From an uncultured bacterium (GTDB lineage Bacteria; Edwardsbacteria; AC1; EtOH8), in assembly GCA_937958665.1 (NCBI GenBank), contig CALGNM010000141.1:1-5302 (forward strand): a stretch of DNA of 5,302 nucleotides, written 5' to 3'. The position numbers were made by a program, and so were the translations under genes. Positions 1 through 5,302 of this stretch are shown here, piece after piece (the first letter of the stretch is position 1; each line of letters begins with the position of its first letter). The notes beneath the pieces were generated by a model. That model was given only the letters and a program-made list of their open reading frames with translations, did not search any database and was not told the DNA's origin.

Positions 1-44
1 ATCGTATTCGGTGACTGGAGTTCAGACGTGTGCTCTTCCGATCT
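1..44 (+). other. Illumina i7/read-2 sequencing adapter left on the contig end
   Basis: Bases 11-44 match the Illumina multiplexing read-2 adapter from its GTGACTGGAG start to its CTCTTCCGATCT end. The eight bases before it (3-10, CGTATTCG) sit where an i7 index would be, and bases 1-2 (AT) fit the end of the P7 sequence. This is library-construction DNA, not genome. Any reading frame that begins or ends here is artificial, including the apparent continuation of the leftward PEGA gene past base 45. The identification is from memory of the adapter sequence, which is distinctive over 34 bases. Confidence 0.98.
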
Positions 45-1019
45 CTCGCCGGCTCCCAACCCATTTACGAGGTTGAAGCCCCAGTTAAGGCTCCATCGCG
101 ACAGGGGCAAGCCCACGTTCATCCTGGACTCCCGCCCCGGGGCCGGTACCAGCCTTTCCTGGAGGGTCCGGTAGCCCCACTTCTGCAACCTCAGTACGTA
201 TGCCGAATCGGTCAGATCCTCCACGGTCATTGGCTGGGGGGTGGTGGTCCCCTGGTATTTGCCATTCAGGTAGAGTCGGGCCCCCGTCGGGGAGGCCGTT
301 AGTTTGAGCTTGCCGGCCATGCTCATCAGTGGCACGTTCAAGGTGTCCACCTTCCCCACACTAACCAGACGGCTGGCAGAATAGAGACTATAGCCGTCCT
401 TGACCAATGATACCTGATGCAGTCCCTCCGGGAGGGGAAAAATCAGTTGGGGGGTCAGCCCTTTATACTCCTGGCCGTCCACCATGATCTTGGCTCCGTC
501 GGGCTCGGTGACAACGAACAGCCCGCCCGGCTTGGCGCTCAGGCCGCTTCCGGGCTTCCAGGAGGAGAATATCTCGGCCGCCTCCCTCATAGCCGTCAAC
601 AGATCGGCCACCTTGCCGTAGTTGCGGGAGAACGACAGGTCAATACCTCCGGAACCGATGTCAATCATCCGCAGTTCTACCGCGTAGATGCTGCCCAGCT
701 GGCCGATGGTACCGCCGATCATCTTCTGGGCCCCCAGCAGCTGGCCGACCTCCACCAGGCAGGAGGCCTCGCTGCAGGCCCCGGTCATCTGGAATCCCTG
801 CTCCCTCAGTATCTCATCCCGCTTGGAGCGTTCCACCACCTCGAACACCCGGAACTCCACCAGGCTGTTCAGCAGCTTGTCGGTCAGCAGGGCCAGCTCC
901 TTGGCCGAGAGGCCCGAGGTAGCATTGAAATCCATCACCGAAACCGTGGTTTTCCTCTGGGCAAAGGCCAGAGAGACTGTAAGCGCCATAAGGAATAGGC
1001 TCAGAATGATTTTTTTCAT
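45..1019 (-). CDS. Secreted CsgG/LpoB-like protein with two PEGA domains (C-terminus missing)
   Basis: The 325 visible codons start at the ATG at 1017-1019 and stay open to the adapter at base 44, so the C-terminus is lost. Residues 1-20 form a Sec signal peptide (MKKIILSLFL, then a hydrophobic run) with likely cleavage after AFA. There is no lipobox, so it is not a typical lipoprotein. Residues about 24-150 resemble the CsgG/LpoB/TolB-N-like fold of envelope proteins: VSVMDF strand, VVERSKRDEILREQGF, the cysteine pair C82/C87 in TGACSEASCL, then LLGAQKMIGGTIGQLGS and the ELRMID strand. Residues about 165-231 and 236-305 are two PEGA-type beta domains, each with a P-x-GA-x-x-x-x-x-G turn and a KxGY or KWGY end. 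The tail SRWSLNWGFNLVNG may begin a further domain. The start has a GAGG ribosome-binding site at 1028-1031, 8 bases upstream. It lies 15 bases behind valS with no terminator between. The role is unknown; an envelope or cell-surface function in the periplasm or outer membrane is inferred. Confidence 0.85.
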
Positions 1020-1034
1020 CTTTCGTGCCTCATG

Positions 1035-3641
1035 TTATAATTGGGCCGATATAGTAAACCGGGCGGTTTCGCTGTGCCCGATGATTATCTTGGCCTCCGA
1101 TGCGCCGACGGTGGGAAGCAAATCCCCTTTGATGGTCTCGATGGCCTGGATATCCTCCTCCCGGCCCGATATCTCGAGGGTTCTTAGCGGCGTCTTGACG
1201 CTGACCTTGGCCTCGCTCTTGACCTTGCGCGTCGCGGCCAGCACCTCCATGGCGGCCCCGAAAGCATCCTCGTTCATCGGCTTGGCAATTCCAGCAAAAT
1301 CCTTTTCGGACGGCCAGGCCGAGGTATGCACCGAGCGGTTTTGCCCGTCGCCGGCAAACAGCCAGCCCCAGGCCTCCTCAGTGAAGAACGGTAGGAAGGG
1401 GGCAAACAACCGCAGCAGGACCGACAAGGCGAGCCTTAAGGTGGCCAGGGCCGAGGCCTTGCCGGGGGTCATCCCCTCCTGGTAGGCCCTGACCTTGACC
1501 AGCTCCAGATAGTTATCGCAGAAGCTCTCCCAGAAGAAGGATTCGATCTCCTGCAGGGCATCGGCGTAGCCGAAATCAGCGAAATGCTTTCCCGCCTTCT
1601 CCACCGTCTTCGACAGGTGCTCCAGGAAGCTCCTGTCCAATTCCTCGCAAACCCTGTCTGGAGTCAGCGCCGATAGGTCATGCTCCAACAAATGTGAAGC
1701 GGAGAACTTTGAAGCGTTGTACAGCTTGGTCACCAGCCGCTTGCCGTTCTGGAACATGGCCTCGTCGTAGGCCGTGTCCACCCCCAGCCTGGCCTTGGCC
1801 GCCCAGTAGCGAACCCCGTCAGACGAATATTTCTGAAGCAGGTTCTCCGGAGTGACCACGTTGCCATGGCTCTTGGACATTTTCTTGCGGTCCGGATCCA
1901 GTATCCAGCCGTTAATCAACACGTTGTGCCAAGGTACGCTTTTTTCATGCAGATAAGCCTTGACGATGGTATAGAAGGCCCAGGTGCGGATGATCTCCGG
2001 CCCCTGGGGCCTGATGTCCATGGGAAAGGTCTTTTGGTGCCTTTCTGAATCGATAGCCCAATGGCTGGCTATCTGGGGGGTCATGGAGCTGGTGGCCCAG
2101 GTGTCCAGCACATCCTGGTCGGCAGTGAAGCCATTAGGCTTGCCGCGCTGTGGTTCCTCAAAGCCAGGGGCCGGATGGGACTGGGGGTCGATGGGCAGCT
2201 GGTCATCGGCCGGCATGATTGGTTTGGAGTAAATTGGATTGCCCGATCCATCCAGCGGATACCAGACCGGAATCGGCACCCCGAAGTAGCGCTGGCGGCT
2301 GACGCACCAGTCCTGGTTCAGTCCGTTCACCCAATCCTCATAGCGGGTCCGCATGTGCGGGGGATGCCACTTTATCTTGCGCCCCTGCTCCAAAAGCTCC
2401 GGCTTAAGGTCCATTATCCTGACGAACCACTGCATGGTGGGGATGATCTCCAGCGGCCGCTCCCCCTTCTCGTACATCTTCACCGGATGTTCGATAGGTC
2501 TGGGCTCCTCGGTCAGAGGAGCGCCCAACCCCGGCAGGGCCTCGGCTCCCGGGCTCCGCAACAACTCGACCATCTTGGCCTGGGCCTGCTTGGCGGTCTT
2601 GCCCTTAAGTTCCGAGTAGAAACTGTTGGCCGCACCAGGAGCAATGCTGTCCCAGCCCGGAGCGCCGAACTGGACGTCCATCAGCCGCCCGTCGTGGCCG
2701 ATAACCTGGCGCAGCGTCAGCTTATATTGCTTCCACCATTCCACGTCCATCATGTCGCCGAAGGTACAGACCATCAGGATACCGGTGCCCTTCTCCGGGT
2801 CGGCCTTGTCGTCGGGAATGATCGGCACCCGGGCCCGGAACAGCGGGGTGATGGCCTGTTTGCCGAAATATGGCCGGTAGCGTTCGTCATCCGGATGGGC
2901 GATCACCGCCACGCAGGCCGGCAGCAACTCGGGCCGGGTGGTGGCGATGACGAAAGAGCCTCCCCCCTCGATGCCGAACCGGATATGGTGGAAGTGCCCG
3001 GGCAACGTCCGGTCCTCCACCTCGGCCTGGGAGACGGCGGTCCGAAAGTCCACGTCCCATAGATGGGGGGCGAAGCTGGTATAGGCCCGGCCCTCTTTGA
3101 GCAACCGGAGGAATGACAGCTGGGAGGTTCTGCGGCAATGGTCGTCGATGGTGGCATACTCCAATGACCAGTCAATAGACAGACCCAGGTGCTGCCACAG
3201 GGACTTAAACACCTGCTCATCCGACCTGGTCACCCGGTGGCACAATTCGATGAAGTTGTCCCGGCTGACCTCCTGGGGCGGCTGTTTCTTTTCAGTCTGC
3301 GGTTCAAAGCCCTGCTGATAGGGCAGGTGAGGGTTGCATCGGACGTTGAACACGTTCTGCACCCTTCTTTCGGTGGGCAGTCCGTTGTCGTCCCAGCCCA
3401 TGGGATAGAAGACGTTAAGCCCCTCCATCCGGCGCTGACGCACAATCACATCCTGCTGAACATAGCCGAACACCGATCCCACATGCAGGGACCCGCTGAC
3501 GGTGGGGGGCGGGGTATCGACCGCGAAAGTCTCCGCCCGGCCGCGGGAACTGTCCCATCGGTAAATCCCCTTTTCCAGCCACTCGCCCACCAAACGTTTT
3601 TCGGCCAATGCCGGGTCGTACTTTTCTGGTATTTTAGGCAT
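1035..3641 (-). CDS. valS: Valyl-tRNA synthetase, archaeal-like type 2
   Basis: This class I synthetase charges tRNA-Val with valine in the cytoplasm and hydrolyses mischarged Thr-tRNA-Val. The 868 residues are complete and close to the usual type 2 length. In order: the Rossmann N-terminal part with PPPTVSGSLHVGS (HIGH-motif position 53-56), then FYPMGWDDNGLPTERRVQN at 78-96, which is typical of type 2 ValS. The CP1 editing domain spans about 190-380, with ATTRPE at 233-238 and GTGILMVCTFGD at 285-296. Next come WCVSRQRYFGVPIPVW at 445-460, LDTWATSSMTP at 512-522 and KMSKS at 587-591, then the helical anticodon-binding domain (about 630-790). There is no long C-terminal coiled-coil arm as in E. 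coli ValS. The fourth HIGH-motif residue is Ser56 instead of His, which is odd. The ATG at 3639-3641 has a GAGGG ribosome-binding site 5 bases upstream (3647-3651) and starts at the family N-terminus (xxIPEKYDP). A promoter candidate lies at 3719-3747. A CsgG/PEGA gene follows 15 bases after the stop. Confidence 0.97.
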   Translation of the reverse strand: MPKIPEKYDPALAEKRLVGEWLEKGIYRWDSSRGRAETFAVDTPPPTVSGSLHVGSVFGYVQQDVIVRQRRMEGLNVFYPMGWDDNGLPTERRVQNVFNVRCNPHLPYQQGFEPQTEKKQPPQEVSRDNFIELCHRVTRSDEQVFKSLWQHLGLSIDWSLEYATIDDHCRRTSQLSFLRLLKEGRAYTSFAPHLWDVDFRTAVSQAEVEDRTLPGHFHHIRFGIEGGGSFVIATTRPELLPACVAVIAHPDDERYRPYFGKQAITPLFRARVPIIPDDKADPEKGTGILMVCTFGDMMDVEWWKQYKLTLRQVIGHDGRLMDVQFGAPGWDSIAPGAANSFYSELKGKTAKQAQAKMVELLRSPGAEALPGLGAPLTEEPRPIEHPVKMYEKGERPLEIIPTMQWFVRIMDLKPELLEQGRKIKWHPPHMRTRYEDWVNGLNQDWCVSRQRYFGVPIPVWYPLDGSGNPIYSKPIMPADDQLPIDPQSHPAPGFEEPQRGKPNGFTADQDVLDTWATSSMTPQIASHWAIDSERHQKTFPMDIRPQGPEIIRTWAFYTIVKAYLHEKSVPWHNVLINGWILDPDRKKMSKSHGNVVTPENLLQKYSSDGVRYWAAKARLGVDTAYDEAMFQNGKRLVTKLYNASKFSASHLLEHDLSALTPDRVCEELDRSFLEHLSKTVEKAGKHFADFGYADALQEIESFFWESFCDNYLELVKVRAYQEGMTPGKASALATLRLALSVLLRLFAPFLPFFTEEAWGWLFAGDGQNRSVHTSAWPSEKDFAGIAKPMNEDAFGAAMEVLAATRKVKSEAKVSVKTPLRTLEISGREEDIQAIETIKGDLLPTVGASEAKIIIGHSETARFTISAQL

Positions 3642-3718
3642 GCCAGCCCTCGCAATGTTTCAAGATTAGCCGGGAGCCCAGCGATGGTCTCTGGACACTC
3701 CGATTACTGCAACATATG

Positions 3719-3747
3719 ATTTTACATCAAAGGGGTTTTTAATTCAA
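3719..3747 (-). promoter_or_regulatory. Predicted sigma-70-type promoter for valS
   Basis: Read on the minus strand there is a -35 box TTGAAT (3742-3747; 4 of 6 matches to TTGACA), a 17-base spacer, and a -10 box TAAAAT (3719-3724; 5 of 6 matches to TATAAT). Transcription would start near 3712 and leave a leader of about 70 bases before the valS ATG. The leader shows no T-box signature (no TGG-ACC-GCG-like element) and is too short for a full T-box. This is a pattern match only, but it fits the gap between pal and valS. Confidence 0.55.
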
Positions 3748-3771
3748 GATGCATCCCTCATCGCCAGAAAT

Positions 3772-3804
3772 AGCGAGCCCCCCGCCTGCCGGCGGGGGGC
3801 TGCT
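3772..3804 (-). terminator. Strong GC-rich hairpin after pal; terminator-like, without a U-tract
   Basis: An 11-bp perfect stem pairs 3776-3786 (AGCCCCCCGCC) with 3791-3801 (GGCGGGGGGCT) around a four-base loop, TGCC. If G3775 is bulged, three more pairs (3772-3774 with 3802-3804) extend it. It starts 16 bases beyond the pal stop codon and lies upstream of the valS promoter, the right place to end the arsR-pal transcript or to protect its 3' end from nucleases. Neither strand has a T-run directly after the stem, so it is not a canonical intrinsic terminator. It could instead be a dispersed REP-like palindrome. Confidence 0.5.
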
Positions 3805-3820
3805 GATCTCAAATGAAGAG

Positions 3821-4321
3821 TTATTTGACCTCCACCACGAATTCCACCCGCCGGTTTCTGGCCCAGCTTGCCTCATCGCTGCCCCGCACCGCCGGCTTCT
3901 CCTTGCCATAGCTGACAGTTCTGAGCTGCTTGGCATCAACCCCCGAGGCCGCCAGGTAATCGCGGACCGCATTGGCCCTCTTCTCTCCCAGGGCCAGGTT
4001 ATACTCTATGGTACCCCTTTCATCACAATGGCCTTCCAGCCGGACCACCAACCTGCTGTTGGACCTCATCACCCTGGCGGCATCCAGCAGCAACTGGCGG
4101 TCGGCATCGCGCACCTGGTAGGAATCGAAATCAAAATAAACCGTCGAAAATTCTATCTTAACTTCCGGCTTGGTCTCCTGTTTAGTGTCAGGAGACTGGG
4201 GTTGTTCGGCTTTAGACTCCGGGGTTGATTCCGGGGCCGGTTTAACCGTCTGTTGCTTAGCACATCCCAGCATGAACAAGGCTATTGCCAGAGACATGCC
4301 AATTTTAATCATTCTTTTCAT
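3821..4321 (-). CDS. pal: Peptidoglycan-associated outer-membrane lipoprotein Pal (OmpA-like C-terminal domain)
   Basis: Pal anchors the outer membrane to peptidoglycan and normally works with the Tol complex. The 166 residues are complete and near E. coli Pal in length. Residues 1-20 are a lipoprotein signal peptide with lipobox FMLGC and lipidated Cys20; Ala21 after the cysteine, with no Asp, fits sorting to the outer membrane. Residues 22-57 are a Pro/Lys/Glu/Gln-rich linker. Residues about 58-166 form the OmpA-like domain: VYFDFDSYQVRDAD, then EGHCDERGTIEYN (96-108), ALGEKRANAVRDYL (110-123) with the Asp and Arg that bind peptidoglycan in this family, SYGKEKPAV (137-145) and NRRVEFVV. The match to E. 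coli Pal over EGHxDERGT, RANAV and SYGKEKPAV is close. The ATG at 4319-4321 has a strong AGGGAGG site 5 bases upstream (4327-4333). The neighbours are an ArsR-family gene 19 bases upstream and valS downstream, so it does not sit next to tolB or the CpoB/YbgF gene in this window. Confidence 0.95.
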   Translation of the reverse strand: MKRMIKIGMSLAIALFMLGCAKQQTVKPAPESTPESKAEQPQSPDTKQETKPEVKIEFSTVYFDFDSYQVRDADRQLLLDAARVMRSNSRLVVRLEGHCDERGTIEYNLALGEKRANAVRDYLAASGVDAKQLRTVSYGKEKPAVRGSDEASWARNRRVEFVVEVK

Positions 4322-4340
4322 AACCGCCTCCCTGGTTGTA

Positions 4341-4700
4341 TTATGGTTTAATGGTTGATGGGTTTCCCGGCTTATTCCTCAATATCATTTTAACCAGCTT
4401 ATGGTCCTGTTTGGTGGTAGAGTCCTGATTGGCCCACTCGGCCAAGTTATCCAACAACGCTGGAACGTACCCCGCCCCCCTTTGACGGTTAAGACGGTAG
4501 ATCATCCGCGACTTATCCCGCCGGCTTTCCAACAATCCGGCCTCCCGAAGCTGAATAAGGTGACGGGAGGCGCTGGGTTGGCTGATCTTAAGCACCTCCG
4601 TCAGTTCGCCCACGCTCATCTCCCGCTCTTCCAGCATCTTGAGAATCCGGATGCGATTCTGGTCTCCCAAAGCCCTGAAGACCTTCACCAGATTTTTCAT
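4341..4700 (-). CDS. ArsR-family winged-helix transcriptional repressor without metal-binding cysteines
   Basis: This is a small dimeric DNA-binding repressor of 119 residues, the usual ArsR/SmtB size. The N-terminus has the family signature VKVFRALGDQNRIRILKML (residues 5-23). The helix-turn-helix follows as MSVGELTEVLKISQPSASRH (28-47), with the recognition helix at SQPSASRHLIQLREAGLL. The wing is ESRRDKSRMIYRL. There is no cysteine at all, so the ArsR ELCVCDLC-type, CadC-type and BigR-type thiol sites are absent. The C-terminal tail (about 92-119: DSTTKQDHKLVKMILRNK) is basic and holds only one Asp-His pair, so the SmtB alpha-5 zinc site is not evident. The ligand is unknown. The start is ATG at 4698-4700; no in-frame ATG lies upstream and the Shine-Dalgarno is weak (an AGG about 14 bases away). 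It is followed by pal after 19 bases, probably cotranscribed. A near-consensus promoter with overlapping palindromic half-sites lies upstream, which suggests autorepression. Confidence 0.93.
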   Translation of the reverse strand: MKNLVKVFRALGDQNRIRILKMLEEREMSVGELTEVLKISQPSASRHLIQLREAGLLESRRDKSRMIYRLNRQRGAGYVPALLDNLAEWANQDSTTKQDHKLVKMILRNKPGNPSTIKP

Positions 4701-4709
4701 ATTATAACT

Positions 4710-4742
4710 ATATGCCTATATTTGCATATTGATATTATATGC
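4710..4742. promoter_or_regulatory. Predicted ArsR operator: three ATATGC half-sites in alternating orientation
   Basis: Half-sites are ATATGC (4710-4715), GCATAT (4724-4729) and ATATGC (4737-4742). The first two form an inverted repeat with an 8-base spacer. The second and third form another with a 7-base spacer. Half-site centres are 14 and 13 bases apart. AT-rich inverted repeats starting with ATAT or TATG are typical of ArsR/SmtB operators. The array covers the -10 box (4734-4739) and the expected start point (about 4727) of the arsR promoter, so bound repressor would block RNA polymerase. Binding is inferred. Confidence 0.6.
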
Positions 4743-4763
4743 ATTTTACTGCTGAAAGGTCAA
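4734..4763 (-). promoter_or_regulatory. Predicted sigma-70-type promoter for arsR-pal
   Basis: On the minus strand there is a -35 box TTGACC (4758-4763; 5 of 6 consensus), an 18-base spacer and a perfect -10 box TATAAT (4734-4739). The start point would be near 4727, giving a 5' leader of about 26 bases before the arsR ATG. The match is much better than chance for one short intergenic region. A strong core promoter covered by an operator fits a gene that is repressed by default. Confidence 0.7.
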
Positions 4764-4781
4764 GACAATTCCGCAGGTTGC

Positions 4782-4808
4782 TTGAAATTAAATTGCGGTT
4801 GTGATAAC
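4782..4808 (+). promoter_or_regulatory. Possible weak promoter for the ROK kinase
   Basis: On the plus strand TTGAAA (4782-4787) could act as a -35 box. GATAAC (4803-4808; 4 of 6) preceded by TGT (4800-4802) could act as an extended -10. The 15-base spacer is shorter than usual, so the assignment is tentative. A start near 4815 would leave a leader of about 20 bases with the ribosome-binding site in it. Confidence 0.3.
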
Positions 4809-4835
4809 CTTAAGCGTAATGAGCGGAGGATTGAC

Positions 4836-5302
4836 ATGAAAAATACATTGGTGGGCTTAGATCTGGGCGGCACCAATATCAAGTGGTGCCTGTACGATGC
4901 ACGTCGGAAACTGATCTTTCGCTCCGGGCAGGTTCCCACCAAAGCCGGTGGCGGTCCGGGAGCCGTGGCTCATCAATTGGCATCCCTGGTCAGACAGGCA
5001 GGTTCGCTGGTCCTGGGTGATGGTTGCCGACTGGCAGGGGTGGGAATTGGCGCTCCGGGACTGGTGAATGATGGGGTGGTGCGCAATTCCCCCAATCTCC
5101 CCGGCTGGCAAAGTAGCGTGCCTTTGCTTAAAATGATCCAAGAGCGGTTGGCAGGCCTGGATATCCCGGTAACGGTTGAAAACGACGTCAACTGCATGCT
5201 GACGGCGGAATGCACCATCGGTGCCGGGCGGGGATATTCACAGGTGGTGGGGCTGGCCATCGGAACCGGAGTGGGAGGCGGGCTTTGGATTGATGGAAAG
5301 CT
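4836..5302 (+). CDS. ROK-family sugar kinase, glucokinase-like (3' end outside the window)
   Basis: ROK kinases phosphorylate hexoses such as glucose, mannose, fructose or N-acetyl sugars with ATP in the cytoplasm. The 155 full codons seen, open to the window end, are about half of the usual 300-320 residues. The N-terminus has the phosphate-binding LDLGGTNIK (8-16). Residues 69-77 (VGIGAPGLV) and 84-91 (NSPNLPGW) match the ROK sugar-binding region. ENDVNC at 115-120 carries the expected catalytic Asp117. LAIGTGVGGGLWIDGK (140-155) is the second phosphate-binding loop. The ROK zinc motif (CxCGxxGCxE), which would help confirm the subfamily, should lie just past the window. There is no N-terminal helix-turn-helix, so this is the kinase type and not the NagC/XylR repressor type. 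The ATG at 4836-4838 has a GGAGG site at 4825-4829, 6 bases upstream. It is transcribed away from arsR. The sugar cannot be told from this part. Confidence 0.93.
   Translation, partial: MKNTLVGLDLGGTNIKWCLYDARRKLIFRSGQVPTKAGGGPGAVAHQLASLVRQAGSLVLGDGCRLAGVGIGAPGLVNDGVVRNSPNLPGWQSSVPLLKMIQERLAGLDIPVTVENDVNCMLTAECTIGAGRGYSQVVGLAIGTGVGGGLWIDGK

Noticed and set aside
688-1485. Long plus-strand open frame of 265 codons across the valS/PEGA gene junction
   Set aside because: It lies antisense to two well-supported minus-strand genes, is rich in Ser/Arg as expected for a shadow frame, and shows no domain motif.
2061-3062. 333-codon plus-strand open frame antisense to valS
   Set aside because: It is fully inside valS, which has all family motifs in order. 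The composition (Gly/His/Leu/Arg-rich, no motifs) is that of a complementary-strand shadow in GC-rich DNA.
3642-3718. Possible T-box or other aminoacylation-sensing leader for valS
   Set aside because: The expected leader is only about 70 bases, with no T-box core, no antiterminator sequence and no terminator hairpin plus U-run before the ATG.
3739-3972. Small open frames across the GC hairpin and the 3' end of pal
   Set aside because: They run through the palindrome (giving the peptide PPPAGGG on both strands) and overlap pal in other frames; there is no ribosome-binding site or family match.
4771-4798. Inverted repeat CCGCA...TGCGG upstream of the ROK kinase
   Set aside because: The arms are only 5 bp with an 18-base spacer, which is expected by chance in a region of this size. 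It is too weak to call an operator or terminator.
4760-5260. Three minus-strand open frames of 60-95 codons over the ROK kinase region
   Set aside because: They overlap the plus-strand frame that carries all N-terminal ROK motifs and a good ribosome-binding site, and they have no recognisable motif themselves.
45-5302. CRISPR array, transposase, integrase, toxin-antitoxin or phage-defence genes
   Set aside because: No spaced direct repeats, terminal inverted repeats or matching protein motifs were seen on either strand. The only small regulator is a plain ArsR-family protein.

Overview
The window looks like the end of a metagenome-assembled or draft contig from a diderm (Gram-negative type), moderately GC-rich bacterium outside the well-studied phyla. 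The diderm assignment rests on a Pal-type outer-membrane lipoprotein and a secreted CsgG-like/PEGA protein. The valyl-tRNA synthetase is of the archaeal-like 'type 2' form, known from archaea, Rickettsia, some actinobacteria and many uncultured lineages. I cannot name the phylum from the sequence. Candidate phyla that carry CsgG/PEGA proteins are plausible, but this is a guess. Bases 1-44 are not genomic: they match the Illumina i7 / read-2 adapter, so the biological sequence starts at base 45.

Layout. (1) 45-1019, minus strand: a secreted protein with an N-terminal CsgG/LpoB-like domain and two PEGA domains, cut off by the adapter. (2) 1035-3641, minus: valS, complete, ending 15 bases before gene 1 and probably cotranscribed with it. 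(3) 3642-3820: intergenic, with a good sigma-70-like promoter for valS and a very GC-rich hairpin behind pal. (4) 3821-4321, minus: pal, complete. (5) 4341-4700, minus: a small ArsR-family winged-helix repressor, 19 bases upstream of pal and probably in one operon with it. (6) 4701-4835: divergent control region with a near-consensus arsR promoter, overlapped by three ATATGC-type half-sites that look like the ArsR operator, plus a weaker promoter for the rightward gene. (7) 4836-5302, plus: a ROK-family sugar kinase, cut by the window end.

How they work together. Two leftward units can be seen. The arsR-pal unit is probably autoregulated by the ArsR protein, which has no cysteine and therefore cannot use the usual thiolate metal sites. 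The valS-PEGA unit joins a housekeeping synthetase to an envelope protein. The ROK kinase diverges from arsR and could share its operator. I found no mobile element, CRISPR array, tRNA or rRNA gene, and no clearly new multi-gene system. The most unusual points are the HVGS signature in valS and the pairing of an ArsR repressor with a pal gene that is not next to tolB.
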